From NCBI GenBank assembly GCA_030065055.1, contig JASJDS010000019.1, positions 1 to 35,458 on the forward strand: a DNA stretch of 35,458 nucleotides, read 5' to 3'. The position numbers and the translations under genes were made by a program. How positions within the stretch are numbered: the first letter of the stretch is position 1; each line of letters starts with the position of its first letter. The notes under the pieces are model-generated. The model saw only the letters and a program-made list of their open reading frames with translations. It searched no databases and was not told where the DNA came from. Shown here piece by piece: positions 8,780-17,887 of this stretch. The stretch comes from Calothrix sp. MO_192.B10. GTDB taxonomy: Bacteria > Cyanobacteriota > Cyanobacteriia > Cyanobacteriales > Nostocaceae.

Positions 8780-9916
8780 GTGGCTGATCTATACGACCCT
8801 TTACAAGCTCTAGAACAAGGTCACTGGTTCAAGCTCATTTGCGGAGCCAGTTTCCAACATCTGCCTGCGGTGAGGAATTTAACACTGGCTTACACGCTGG
8901 CGGGTGCTGATTGTATTGATGTGGCTGCCGATCCGGCGGTAATTTTCGCAGCTCAATCAGCTTTGCAAGTTGCCAAAGATTTTACCCAAGAGGCCCAGCA
9001 ACGTGGTTTTATCCCCAATAAAACCTCCCCATTGTTGATGGTGAGTCTCAATGATGGCGAAGATCCCCATTTTCGCAAGGCAGAATTTGATCCCACTCAA
9101 TGCCCTACAAATTGCAATAGACCATGTGAGAAAATTTGTCCAGCACAAGCAATAGTATTTAACAATAATCAATTGTCAGATTTTTCTGGGGTAGTATCGC
9201 AAAAATGTTATGGCTGCGGTCGTTGCCTCCCAGCCTGTCCTTATGAGATAATTTATACATCATCTTATGTCTCAACACCGGGAGCGATCGCACCATTGAT
9301 ATTGTCGTCTGGGGTAGATGCGGTAGAAATTCATACTCAGGTAGGTCGTTTAGCAGGTTTTCAACGATTATGGAACGCTATCTTACCATGGGTGGGGCGG
9401 TTGAAGTTAGTGGCAATTAGTTGCCCGGATGGAGATGGTGTTATTGAATACATGAAATCTTTGTATACAGCGATCGCGCCGTTGCCATGTGCCTTAATTT
9501 GGCAAACTGACGGTCGTCCCATGAGTGGGGATATTGGCAAAGGAACCACCCTGGCAACTGTGAAGTTTGGGCAAAAAGTATTGACAGCAAAGTTACCGGG
9601 ATATGTGCAGTTAGCAGGTGGTACCAATAGTTACACCGTTGCCAAACTCAAGGCAATGGGACTCTGGAAAAATTTGGGTTCCCAAAGTCCTAAATCTCCC
9701 ATCTCCAAATCGCAACCCAAAATTGCAGGAGTTGCTTACGGTAGCTATGCCAGGAAACTGCTGTCATCAGTTTTAGAACAGTTAGAAGCCAAGGAGGTGA
9801 GTCACACCAATGAACCAGTCAATATCCGCCTAGAAACAGAACCAGAATTACTCTGGCAAGCTGTTTCTCTTGCCCATTCCCTTGTTTCCCAGCTCAAATC
9901 ACAACAGTACCCTTGA
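8780..9916 (+). CDS. ldpA: Circadian clock input iron-sulfur protein LdpA
   Basis: This 378-aa protein matches LdpA, which in Synechococcus elongatus links light/redox state to the period of the circadian clock. It has two ferredoxin-like cysteine clusters: C108, C112, C116 and C120, and C143, C146, C149 and C153 (in CYGCGRCLPACP). These fit two 4Fe-4S centres. The N-terminal half (LTLAYTLAGADCIDVAAD, 34-51) and the segment after the clusters are typical of the family. The start is a GTG at 8780, giving VADLYDPLQALEQGHWFKLI; a purine-rich AGAAG lies directly before it. A region rich in Ser, Pro and Lys (about 300-315) is likely a flexible linker. The R3H gene follows 79 bases later on the same strand. 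Confidence 0.9.
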   Translation: MADLYDPLQALEQGHWFKLICGASFQHLPAVRNLTLAYTLAGADCIDVAADPAVIFAAQSALQVAKDFTQEAQQRGFIPNKTSPLLMVSLNDGEDPHFRKAEFDPTQCPTNCNRPCEKICPAQAIVFNNNQLSDFSGVVSQKCYGCGRCLPACPYEIIYTSSYVSTPGAIAPLILSSGVDAVEIHTQVGRLAGFQRLWNAILPWVGRLKLVAISCPDGDGVIEYMKSLYTAIAPLPCALIWQTDGRPMSGDIGKGTTLATVKFGQKVLTAKLPGYVQLAGGTNSYTVAKLKAMGLWKNLGSQSPKSPISKSQPKIAGVAYGSYARKLLSSVLEQLEAKEVSHTNEPVNIRLETEPELLWQAVSLAHSLVSQLKSQQYP

Positions 9917-9995
9917 TTCAAGAGTGCTGCGGACACTTACCCAACTCAGGTAAGTAATCTTTCTCTCCATCGCTAAAAACGTCACCATAGAAAGT

Positions 9996-11726
9996 ATGAC
10001 GATTACAGACGATCTCCAAAAGTTATTAGACATCTTACCTCAAGACTTGAGGCAGATATTAGAGAAGCATCCGCAACGAGATAATTTAGTAGAAGTGGTG
10101 TTAGATTTGGGCCGTCGCCCAGAAGCTCGCTTCCCCAATCTGACTGAGTACCTGAGCGAAACCCCTGTTACCCAAGCACAGATAGATGATTGTATATCGA
10201 GAGTGGGAACCTTTGGTGGAGACAACCGAGCCGGAATCGAGCAAACCTTGCACCGAATCAGTGCCATTCGCAACCGTAACGGCAAGATTATTGGTTTAAC
10301 TTGTCGCATTGGTAGGGCTGTTTTTGGCACCATTGGCATGATTCGCGATTTGGTAGAAACCGGACAGTCAATTCTCATGCTTGGCCGTCCGGGAGTGGGT
10401 AAAACCACTGCTCTGAGGGAAATCGCTCGGGTGTTGGCAGATGATTTCAATAAGCGAGTGGTAATTATTGACACTTCCAATGAAATTGCTGGAGATGGTG
10501 ATGTGCCCCATCCAGCCATTGGTAAAGCTCGACGGATGCAAGTGGCTCACCCAGAACAACAGCATCAGGTAATGATTGAGGCTGTGGAAAACCATATGCC
10601 GGAAGTCATTGTCATTGATGAAATTGGTACGGAGTTAGAAGCTTTGGCTGCTCGCACCATTGCTGAAAGGGGGGTGCAATTGGTGGGAACAGCCCACGGT
10701 AATCAGATTGAAAACCTGATTAAAAACCCTACTCTTTGCGATTTAGTTGGTGGTATCCAAGCTGTAACCCTGGGGGATGATGAAGCCAGAAGGCGGGGGA
10801 GCCAAAAAACTGTTTTAGAAAGGAAAGCACCCCCTACCTTTGAAATTGCCGTGGAAATGACCGAACGGCAAAAATGGGTAGTCCATGAAAGCGTTGCAGA
10901 CACCGTAGATAATTTATTGCGGGGACGGGTTCCTAGTCCTCAAGTTAGGACTGTGGATGAAAATGGTAAGGTGAAGATTGTGCGCCAATTAACTGCCATT
11001 AATGGTCGCGGACAACAGCCTAAAGAATCATCAGCCATGTCTGCGGAAAAGCAAGCTAATGGCTGGCGGTCATCTGGACGAATGCAACCATTACCACCCT
11101 TAGAACTGCAACCAGAACAAAGCCCTGGCAAAAGTGAATTTGACCGCTTACTAGATCGATCTCTATATAGTGATGGTTTTGATTTTGATGAGACTAGACA
11201 AGCGGGTCCCAATGGCGAAGATTTGCCATTGCACATATATCCCTATGGTGTCAGTCGCCATCAATTGGAACAAATCATTGAGGTATTAAATCTACCAGTA
11301 GTTTTAACAAAAGACCTAGACAGCTCCGATGCAATTTTGGCATTGCGATCGCACGTCAAAAACCACGCGAAATTGCGCCATATGGCTAAAGCCCGTCATC
11401 TGCCCATCCAGATGATTAAATCTAGCACCATCCCCCAAATTACTAGGGGACTGCGGCGCATATTACATATGGAAGAACCGGCGATCGCTGACGACAAGGA
11501 ACTGCAACTTTTTTTACATAGTGGTACTGATGATGAAATGGATGCCCTGGAAGAAGCAAGACTTGCTGTAGAGCAGATTGTCATTCCCAAAGGACAACCC
11601 GTAGAATTACTGCCTCGTTCTTCTCAAGTGCGTAAAATGCAACACGAATTAGTAGAGCATTACCGCTTAAAATCCCATAGTTTTGGGGAAGAACCAAATC
11701 GGCGTTTGCGGATTTATCCAGCTTGA
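9996..11726 (+). CDS. AAA ATPase with C-terminal R3H domain (Ycf45/SpoIIIAA-like)
   Basis: The 576-aa protein has an N-terminal ATPase of the SpoIIIAA/Ycf45 type. Walker A GRPGVGKTT is at 130-138, Walker B VIVIDEIG at 204-211, and LVGTAHGN (about 226-233) is the usual sensor segment. After a low-complexity linker (about 330-375) comes a conserved C-terminal region ending in an R3H-type single-stranded nucleic-acid-binding domain (about 515-576, with RSSQVRKMQHELVEHYRL). The protein is also encoded in some plastid genomes as ycf45. Its role is unknown beyond ATP use and likely nucleic acid binding. It follows ldpA closely and is followed by a good terminator at 11765. Confidence 0.93.
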   Translation: MTITDDLQKLLDILPQDLRQILEKHPQRDNLVEVVLDLGRRPEARFPNLTEYLSETPVTQAQIDDCISRVGTFGGDNRAGIEQTLHRISAIRNRNGKIIGLTCRIGRAVFGTIGMIRDLVETGQSILMLGRPGVGKTTALREIARVLADDFNKRVVIIDTSNEIAGDGDVPHPAIGKARRMQVAHPEQQHQVMIEAVENHMPEVIVIDEIGTELEALAARTIAERGVQLVGTAHGNQIENLIKNPTLCDLVGGIQAVTLGDDEARRRGSQKTVLERKAPPTFEIAVEMTERQKWVVHESVADTVDNLLRGRVPSPQVRTVDENGKVKIVRQLTAINGRGQQPKESSAMSAEKQANGWRSSGRMQPLPPLELQPEQSPGKSEFDRLLDRSLYSDGFDFDETRQAGPNGEDLPLHIYPYGVSRHQLEQIIEVLNLPVVLTKDLDSSDAILALRSHVKNHAKLRHMAKARHLPIQMIKSSTIPQITRGLRRILHMEEPAIADDKELQLFLHSGTDDEMDALEEARLAVEQIVIPKGQPVELLPRSSQVRKMQHELVEHYRLKSHSFGEEPNRRLRIYPA

Positions 11727-11764
11727 TTGTTGCTACAAATTATCTATCTTGTAAATATACATTT

Positions 11765-11799
11765 TCCCTTTCTACAAACAGAAGGGGATTTTTATTTTT
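11765..11799 (+). terminator. Rho-independent terminator after the R3H gene
   Basis: The sequence TCCCTTTCT (11765-11773), a six-base loop and AGAAGGGGA (11780-11788) form a 9-bp stem with one G-U pair, followed by TTTTTATTTTT. It lies 38 bases after the stop codon of the R3H gene, the expected position for its terminator. The rest of the gap to 12076 is AT-rich, shows no gene, and ends in GCATCACTCCTTCCCT repeats from about 12030. Confidence 0.85.
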
Positions 11800-12076
11800 C
11801 CAATTTTCCTATCATAGCATAAAGTTTAAGAAAATTTTAAAAATGAGTTAATTTTGCAGTAATATCATGTGCTGATGAATACTTATAAAACCTCATACCA
11901 TTTCTTTATAATACTCCATCATATCGTTTCCGTTTGTATCGGAATTATTTAAATTTCCTCTTTCTTCCTCTGACTCTGCGTTCTCTGCGCCTCTGTGGTT
12001 TTTTTATCATTCCGGTGTAACCGGATTTGATATCACTCCTTCCCTGCATCACTCCTTCCCTGCATCACTCCTTCCC

Positions 12077-13327
12077 TCAATCACTCCTCTGCTTAAACCG
12101 TTCCTTAGCTTCCTGAAAAGCATCCTGCATCACAGATTGAATCTTCTTGGGATCTGGTTTCTTCCCTCCCATTAAATCGCCAAAATAGACACAAGCGCCT
12201 TCACCCAATGCCCAAGTATATGCCGCAGCCCAGGATGCCGCAATTACACTGCCCAAACCCGGTATAAATTTAATCAGTTCCCTACCCACAGCCTTGGCAA
12301 TAAAACCACCAGCGATCGCACTTAATAAACCCCCGGCTTGGGATGGAGTAATGGTTTGTCCGTATAATTTTCCGAGCAAGCCTACCATAGATAGTTGTAG
12401 CGCAGTTAACACAGGCATGGTGGCGAGGGGTAGGGGAACTGCTGCTAGGGCCGCTGCCATAATTGAAAATGCCAACATATAATGCCTACCCACATCCCGG
12501 TAGAGATTACCAATTTCTTCCCCTACTGACTTATTGTCCAATAACTGATAAATTGTCCTGGCTTCAGCTTCTGGTAGTAAATTTGCCAGGGAATCTCTTA
12601 ATTCTTCTAAGCCGTAAAATACGGGATTGTAACCGTCTTCCTCTAGGGTAAAGTCAATTAATACCACACTATCGTACAAACCAGCAAAATCTGCTTGTAT
12701 GGCACTAAAGGCGCGGTTAACTTCTTCAGTATCTGGTGGATATGTGGGATGATCTACCGTAGTTGCCGGATACAATTCATGCAAACAAGTTACTGCTAAT
12801 AAACAAGGAATATCTGGGTATTGATGACGTAATTCTTGGGCAATTTTTCTGAGACTATCGGTAGCAAAATCATTAATTTTAACAGTGAGAATTAATACCT
12901 TAGCTCCCCGTCTTTCTTGTTGTAAATCCCCCGCAAGTTCTTGAGTAATTTCTTGAGTATCTTTTTTTGTATCTCCTAACCCAACTGTATCAGTAAAAAT
13001 CAGTAGGGGTAGGTCATTGGAAGGATAGGCATAGCGTTCTGTGTGTTGAGTATGGGGGCGAAATCCTTGACCAATAATTTCTGCAGAAACCCCTGTCAGT
13101 CCACGGACAATGGAGCTTTTTCCAGCTTGTGGCTTACCAATTAATAACGCCTCTGTAGTGGGTAATTCGGCACGCACCGTCTCTAAAATTTCTGCTACTT
13201 GGGCATCACTCACACTAAACCATTGCAACGCAGTTTGTGCAGCTTTATCTACGGGTAGCAGCTGGGTTAAACGTGTTGTTGTTTGATGCCAAGCATCAGC
13301 AATGCGACTTTTCCAATTTTTTGTCAT
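12077..13327 (-). CDS. Membrane-associated GTPase (DUF697-like C-terminus)
   Basis: This 416-aa protein combines an N-terminal Era/dynamin-like G domain with a hydrophobic C-terminal region. Walker A GKPQAGKSS is at 64-72, and G3 DTVG at 113-116. The usual G4 N/TKxD is not obvious; VTCLHE at 179-184 stands where it should be. Two long hydrophobic stretches (about 280-320 and 335-385, rich in Ala and Gly) resemble the DUF697 membrane-hairpin region of related bacterial GTPases. It probably works at the inner or thylakoid membrane, but no specific role can be assigned. The last four residues (QRSD) and stop are made from CACTCC-type repeat DNA. The ATG at 13327 is preceded by ATTTTAG tandem repeats. 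Confidence 0.85.
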   Translation of the reverse strand: MTKNWKSRIADAWHQTTTRLTQLLPVDKAAQTALQWFSVSDAQVAEILETVRAELPTTEALLIGKPQAGKSSIVRGLTGVSAEIIGQGFRPHTQHTERYAYPSNDLPLLIFTDTVGLGDTKKDTQEITQELAGDLQQERRGAKVLILTVKINDFATDSLRKIAQELRHQYPDIPCLLAVTCLHELYPATTVDHPTYPPDTEEVNRAFSAIQADFAGLYDSVVLIDFTLEEDGYNPVFYGLEELRDSLANLLPEAEARTIYQLLDNKSVGEEIGNLYRDVGRHYMLAFSIMAAALAAVPLPLATMPVLTALQLSMVGLLGKLYGQTITPSQAGGLLSAIAGGFIAKAVGRELIKFIPGLGSVIAASWAAAYTWALGEGACVYFGDLMGGKKPDPKKIQSVMQDAFQEAKERFKQRSD

Positions 13328-13772
13328 TTGTCAAACAATTTTGGATTTTAGATTTTAGATTTTAGATTTGAATGAAGCGGCACGATATTTAATTGGGGCT
13401 TTGACCATCTAGAATATCAAATTAGCCTCCCACGAAAAAATCTCACAACCAAGGATCTGAAAATGCTTTGTGACTCACTCCTCAAGGGCGCACGCAATGC
13501 GCCCCTACAAACTAGGCGCTGATTAACCATTTTCAAGTTAGTCCCCCATGAACGTTTGTACACAACCTGCAGATGAAAATACCTCGACTGCGGCTCCCAC
13601 ACCTAAGCTGTCAACTAACAACTAACAACTAACAACTAACAACTAACAACTAACAACTATTTTCAAGCTACTCCCCCACGGGAAAATCCCTCACCTAAAC
13701 TGTCAACTGTCAACTGTCAACTGTCAACTAACAACTAACAACTAACAACCATTTTCAAGACAGCATCGGAGA
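13328..13772. repeat. Repeat-filled intergenic region
   Basis: The 445 bases between radC and the GTPase gene are almost entirely repeats. ATTTTAG units lie at 13343-13366. A diverged full 115-bp unit plus the truncated variant lies at 13421-13583, with its hairpin arms at 13486-13492 and 13498-13504. CAACTAA heptamers lie at 13609-13668 and 13695-13750, with a fragment of the 115-bp repeat at 13660-13697. The array keeps the order full unit then truncated unit seen at 7176-7452. No gene is seen. Confidence 0.8.
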
Positions 13773-14504
13773 TTAATCTCCCTGGGGATACTCATCCCAT
13801 AAGGTAGTAATTTCCCTTAAGCTCTGGTGATTACCATCACCTAAAATCAAATGATCCAATAGGGGAATGCTAAGAAGCTGACTTCCTGCTAATAACTGGC
13901 GCGTCAAATCAATATCCTCCTGACTGGGTTCCACATTACCAGAGGGGTGGTTGTGGGCTACTATCAGTCTAGTTGCCCCTTGGCGAATCACTTCCCGAAA
14001 TATTTCTCTAGGGGGAGCCAAAGTTTCTGTAGCTGTGCCGATGGTAATTACTTTGGTTCCCAGCAGGCGATTTTTTACATCTAGCAATAGTACAGCAAAC
14101 CGTTCCTTTGTTTGCCACATCAAATCTTGACTCAGAGCTGCTGCGGCTGCCACTGGACTATCAATTTCTGTACGTTCATCAGGACGGGATTGAAATGCTC
14201 TTTTCCCCAATTCAATTGCTGCGAGGATAGTAGTTGCTTTTGCTGGACCAATACCCGGTATCTGCATTAACTCAGCAGCAGTAATATTCCGTAGAGCCAC
14301 TAAAGGATCGCGATCGCATTTTCCCAATTCATGTAAAATATATTGTCCCAAACCAATAGCTGAGAGTTTTCCCGCTCCCTGTCCCGTACCCAGGAGAATA
14401 GCAATTAACTCCGCAGTGGCTAAAACTTTCGCCCCATTAGTCATTAACCTCTCTCGCGGACGCTCATTGGTAGGAATATCAGCAACTCTCAGGCAATAAG
14501 TCAT
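13773..14504 (-). CDS. radC: RadC family protein (MPN/JAB metalloprotein)
   Basis: The 243-aa protein has the RadC layout: an N-terminal UPF0758 segment, a helix-hairpin-helix ([13 protein letters not shown], 82-94), and a C-terminal JAB/MPN+ domain with the zinc motif [15 protein letters not shown], giving H184, H186 and D197. RadC was once linked to DNA repair, but its true biochemical role is unsettled; the JAB fold suggests hydrolase activity. The length and motif order are normal. The ATG at 14504 gives [20 protein letters not shown], the usual family start. Its flanks on both sides are heptamer repeats. Confidence 0.95.
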   Translation of the reverse strand: MTYCLRVADIPTNERPRERLMTNGAKVLATAELIAILLGTGQGAGKLSAIGLGQYILHELGKCDRDPLVALRNITAAELMQIPGIGPAKATTILAAIELGKRAFQSRPDERTEIDSPVAAAAALSQDLMWQTKERFAVLLLDVKNRLLGTKVITIGTATETLAPPREIFREVIRQGATRLIVAHNHPSGNVEPSQEDIDLTRQLLAGSQLLSIPLLDHLILGDGNHQSLREITTLWDEYPQGD

Positions 14505-14804
14505 AGATAAATTGAGGGAACAAGATGATAGATGAACCTATCTTTATTTATCCCCTCTTAGGGATCAAAATCTATGCTGATTTGACTAAATATTTAATAT
14601 TTCGTTTTGGAGTTGACAGTTGTTAGTTGTTGGTTGTTAGTTGTTGGTTGTTAGTTGTTAGTTGTTAGTTGTTAGTTGTTAGTTGTTGGTTGTTAGTTGT
14701 TAGTTGTTAGTCTTGAATTCATCACTCCTTCCCTCCTTCCCTCCTTCCCTCCTTCACTCCTTCACTCCTTCCCTCCTTCACTCCCTCACTCCCTCACTCC
14801 CAAA
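14505..14804. repeat. GTTGTTA heptamers and CCTTCCCT repeats
   Basis: The gap between radC and the kinase gene has about 13 tandem GTTGTTA/GTTGTTG units at 14619-14710, followed by CACTCCTTCCCTCCTT-type repeats at 14725-14800. The first 115 bases, just upstream of radC, are unique sequence and may hold its promoter. No gene is seen. Confidence 0.85.
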
Positions 14805-15743
14805 CTAGGGATGCATCTGCGTTGCCTTGAGCATATGATAAGTAATCAACAACTGGGTTAAAGCAAGGGGGTAACTTTGTAGGGTTTCTCCAGTTGTACC
14901 GGCAACTTTGCCTAATTCTGGATTCACTTCCCGATCGCATATATTTGTTAAGTAGGGCATATCAGAACAAATAATATGCTCTAATGTAGCAACTTGCTCT
15001 AAGGTCGCATGACCATCTACTTCTAACACATCAACGGGTTTATTCATATCCCGATCTAACTCTAGGCGAATTGGAGATTGAGTATTACCGTTGCTAATGT
15101 CAATAATCTGGGTAAAGTCAGGATGGGGTATGGTGGGACGCAATACCAAACGCACGTTCAAATGTCCATTATTTTGATCCTCATTGTCATCAGATGGATA
15201 AAAACTAACTACCATATCCGACCATTGACGCTGGGGACGAATAAACTGTTCTGAGTCTGGTTCTCGCTTCCGCAAGTCTGATAATACTTGTTCTTCTGTG
15301 TATCCACGTTTTTGAGTATCTCGTTTAATTTTCCATTGTGACCGTAGTTTTTCGGGTGGTGCTAGGTAAACTTTGACATCATAACTGTCGCGGGCGGCAC
15401 GGGTAGAATAACCAAGCAAGCCTTCCACAATCACAAATTTAGTGGGTTTGATATATTCTGGTGCTGTAAAGCTTCCAGTTTTATGACTATAGATTGGTTT
15501 GAGGATTGATTGCCCCGTTCTCAACAGCGATAAATGCTGCTGCATAATATCCAGATAATTGCAGTCGGGGTGTAGAGCTGTAATACCAATTTCTGCCCGT
15601 TGTTTGCGATCATAGCGGTGATAATCATCGGTACAGATAACTGTTACATTTTCTGGCCCCAAAACCTGAGCAATCCCCTTTGTCAGCGTTGTTTTACCAG
15701 CAGCACTGTCACCGACAATACCTAAAATGATTGGACGGCTCAT
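14805..15743 (-). CDS. Phosphoribulokinase/uridine kinase family paralogue
   Basis: The 312-aa protein is a P-loop kinase of the phosphoribulokinase family, with GDSAAGKTT at 11-19 and VICTDDYHRYDRKQR at 35-49. The segment GITALHPDCNYLDIM, then PIYSHKTG and VEGLLGY, matches Calvin-cycle phosphoribulokinase in order and spacing. It is clearly not the standard cyanobacterial enzyme. The P-loop cysteine (GDSGCGKST in the usual enzyme) is alanine here, only C37 of the redox pair remains, and the C-terminal half is divergent. It may phosphorylate a different sugar phosphate or nucleoside, or be an unregulated variant. No Calvin-cycle gene is adjacent. The tail is bordered by repeats. Confidence 0.85.
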   Translation of the reverse strand: MSRPIILGIVGDSAAGKTTLTKGIAQVLGPENVTVICTDDYHRYDRKQRAEIGITALHPDCNYLDIMQQHLSLLRTGQSILKPIYSHKTGSFTAPEYIKPTKFVIVEGLLGYSTRAARDSYDVKVYLAPPEKLRSQWKIKRDTQKRGYTEEQVLSDLRKREPDSEQFIRPQRQWSDMVVSFYPSDDNEDQNNGHLNVRLVLRPTIPHPDFTQIIDISNGNTQSPIRLELDRDMNKPVDVLEVDGHATLEQVATLEHIICSDMPYLTNICDREVNPELGKVAGTTGETLQSYPLALTQLLITYHMLKATQMHP

Positions 15744-16158
15744 GGTTACCCCCTGCTCTTACATTAAAGTGTACTTTTGAGTTGTATGCTAGTTTACCAA
15801 TTGTAAGAATTAATTACAAATAACTCAAGCAGAAGGATGGTTTTTTATAGATTAATCAGGAAATTTTGACCGGAAATAAACTGGATACAAGCCCCTAGAT
15901 TTATCCGTGGAGAAAAAGGGTTCATTGTATTTCCAGCCTCCGGGCAAATGACATGGGGTCGCGACTCGCGCTACCCAGAGCGACTGTCGTCGCGGTTTCG
16001 CTCGTCAATCCAAACTTCGACAAGCTCAGTTACCAATCCAAAATCCAAAATCCAAAATTGAATGACTTGCACCAAAATGTTCTAAGATATACAAATATTT
16101 GTGTAGAGTATTGTTACCTAACGAACAAAATTGATGCTAAATTAATGGACAATGTAGT
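15744..16158. other. Intergenic region with dispersed repeat fragments
   Basis: No credible gene lies in these 415 bases. A 31-base segment at 15883-15912 is repeated in inverted orientation at 33583-33613 with two mismatches. A GC-rich piece at 15955-16010 (GGGTCGCGACTCGCGCTACC onward) looks like a palindromic repeat fragment. AATCCAAA units lie at about 16036-16060. The promoter of the kinase gene should be near 15744-15840. Confidence 0.55.
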
Positions 16159-16779
16159 TTAGGCGATCGCATAATTCAGATTCTGCATAGATACTGTTGC
16201 TGTGGCAGATTCCGGTAAAAGATTTAGCTCCTTAGCCAACTTTCCTAGTAGTTCCTTTCTGCGTCTAGAAATTTCGCTTTGGTTCACTCCTAATTCAGCA
16301 GCCAGTTGAGTTTGTTTTTTACCTTTAACTAATCCCTGCCAGAGCATCATATACTGACGTTCGGGATGGGAAATAGCCAATTTTTTAATTGCTTGCATCA
16401 CAGTTTGCAGTAAATCAGCCTGTTCCACAGCTTCGAGCTGGTTAGATTCATCAGCAATAGTATCTGCCAAAGATAAATCTGTCCCAGAAATAGTTTCTTC
16501 CAAACTGCGACAATTACGCCGCTTTTCGTAACGGACAAAATCCACAATCGCGTTGCGAGCAATTGTTGCAGCCCAAGGGGAAAAATTGGGCGCCAGTTGG
16601 GGACGGAATTTACCAGCTTGTACCGCTTGGAAAATTTTCATATGAGCAACTTGGACGGCATCTTCCCAGTAAACCGAACTACCTTTGGTGTATTTGTAGG
16701 CAATTTTGGTAATTAATTGCCGATATTGTGGATCGCTCAGTAACTGTTCGTAAGATTTTGGTAAGGATTGAGTAACCAT
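16159..16779 (-). CDS. Sigma-70 family (ECF-like) RNA polymerase sigma factor
   Basis: This 206-aa protein has a sigma region 2 (about 20-90), with VYWEDAVQVAHMKIFQAV for core binding and PWAATIARNAIVDFVRYEKRR for -10 recognition. It also has a C-terminal region 4 helix-turn-helix (about 140-195, KQTQLAAELGVNQSEISRRRKEL). Region 3 is missing, as in ECF (group 4) factors. Region 4 looks more like a general DNA-binding HTH than a classic sigma region 4, so its promoter specificity may be unusual. No anti-sigma gene is adjacent: the upstream side has a gap of 650 bases, and a secreted protein and a sensor kinase are transcribed away from it. The exact cyanobacterial sigma name cannot be assigned. 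Confidence 0.85.
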   Translation of the reverse strand: MVTQSLPKSYEQLLSDPQYRQLITKIAYKYTKGSSVYWEDAVQVAHMKIFQAVQAGKFRPQLAPNFSPWAATIARNAIVDFVRYEKRRNCRSLEETISGTDLSLADTIADESNQLEAVEQADLLQTVMQAIKKLAISHPERQYMMLWQGLVKGKKQTQLAAELGVNQSEISRRRKELLGKLAKELNLLPESATATVSMQNLNYAIA

Positions 16780-17430
16780 ATTAATATATTCTCCAAAATA
16801 ACGCTGAAGCGAGATTGATGAGATATGGTATTTATCTTGATAATGGTGGCGTGGGTTAAGGCAGTGTAGAACTATAACCCATTTACCAATGTCATGGTAG
16901 CGATAACTAGGTCTCGGTAAATACGGATATAAACGCAGACTTATTTGCTATTTCCCCCAAGGCAATATGCGGTTTTACGCAAACTGTGCTACTGACTTCC
17001 TTGATATACTAATAATTGATACAAAGCATTCTGAGGAAGTAACTTTTTCTAGGAAAGCTAGATTGGTTTTGCAGTCAAATTTTTTACTATTTCTATCAAC
17101 AAATTTTCGACATCAACTCCCATATTCATTGGGAGGCAACCATCGGGGTGCGTAAAAATCAATACTTACACCAAGGGAATAGCTTATTTACATATGCATT
17201 ACCACTAAATGCATTGATCTATGTATTTATACTGAGTTTATTTTCAGCATATCGGGTACATAATATTTGTGAATCCCTTGTGAATATTGAGATAAAACAA
17301 TTATGTTGTCTGCGGAACTCACAACCTCTTCCCCAAGTCTAAGAGTATAAAATGCTATATTGAGTTACTTCAGGGTTTCTATAGTATTTTGTCGTCACAG
17401 CCAGCCATATCAAGAGGAGTAGGTTGAATT
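16780..17430. other. Long intergenic region without a supported gene
   Basis: These 651 AT-rich bases separate the divergent sigma factor and secreted-protein genes. Two short plus-strand open frames (62 and 64 codons, at 16967-17155 and 17148-17342) resemble nothing I know and have no good ribosome binding site, so I do not call them genes. The region probably holds both promoters and leaders. No stable hairpin or repeat was noticed. Confidence 0.5.
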
Positions 17431-17781
17431 ATGAAATCTTTTTACCACCCATTAACAATCATTAGTACTATAAGTGCGGTATTATGTAGCTTAACTGCAC
17501 CAGCGATCGCAGCAGAATGGGCAGGGAGTGGACGAGTTGTCAGTGGTTCTGGTTATAAAGGAAGCGTCAGCTTGGCACTAAATAAAACTGGCAATAGAGT
17601 TACTTTCTATTCTGGCCCAGATAAAGGTAAATCAGTCGTATTAACACAATCATCGGTGAAAACAGGTAGCGGAAATTTTTGGCAGTTTTCCAGGTGTGGC
17701 GATCGCTCAGAGAAATTGTGTGTTACCTTAAAGCAAAGCCGACCCCGCAGAGAAATTTATTACTTATTGAGAGCAAAATAG
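17431..17781 (+). CDS. Small secreted protein of unknown function
   Basis: This 116-aa protein has a clear signal peptide: a short basic start, a hydrophobic core at about 8-22 and an AIAA cleavage site before E29. The mature part (about 88 aa) starts EWAGSGRVVSGSGYKGSVSL and is rich in Ser, Gly and beta-prone residues. It has only two cysteines (in CGDRSEKLC), which could form a disulfide in the periplasm. I do not recognise the family. An AGGAG lies 14 bases upstream of the ATG, a little far. The sensor kinase gene starts 106 bases downstream on the same strand, so this protein could be co-expressed with it or sensed by it; this is speculation. Confidence 0.75.
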   Translation: MKSFYHPLTIISTISAVLCSLTAPAIAAEWAGSGRVVSGSGYKGSVSLALNKTGNRVTFYSGPDKGKSVVLTQSSVKTGSGNFWQFSRCGDRSEKLCVTLKQSRPRREIYYLLRAK

Positions 17782-17887
17782 TCATGATAATTGGTTTATT
17801 ATAAGTAATTACGTGTGATTCTCGACGGTTCCCGTGCTATTGAGTAATTGCCTATCGACTCTATTTCTGTAGAAATAATGAGGAGGC

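Noticed and set aside
5821-14710. CRISPR arrays
   Set aside because: The repeated units are 7-8 base tandem repeats without spacers, and the 115-bp units are directly adjacent. No cas genes are present.
16967-17342. Two short plus-strand open frames before the secreted protein
   Set aside because: No ribosome binding site, no recognisable sequence and overlapping frames; they look like chance openings in AT-rich DNA.
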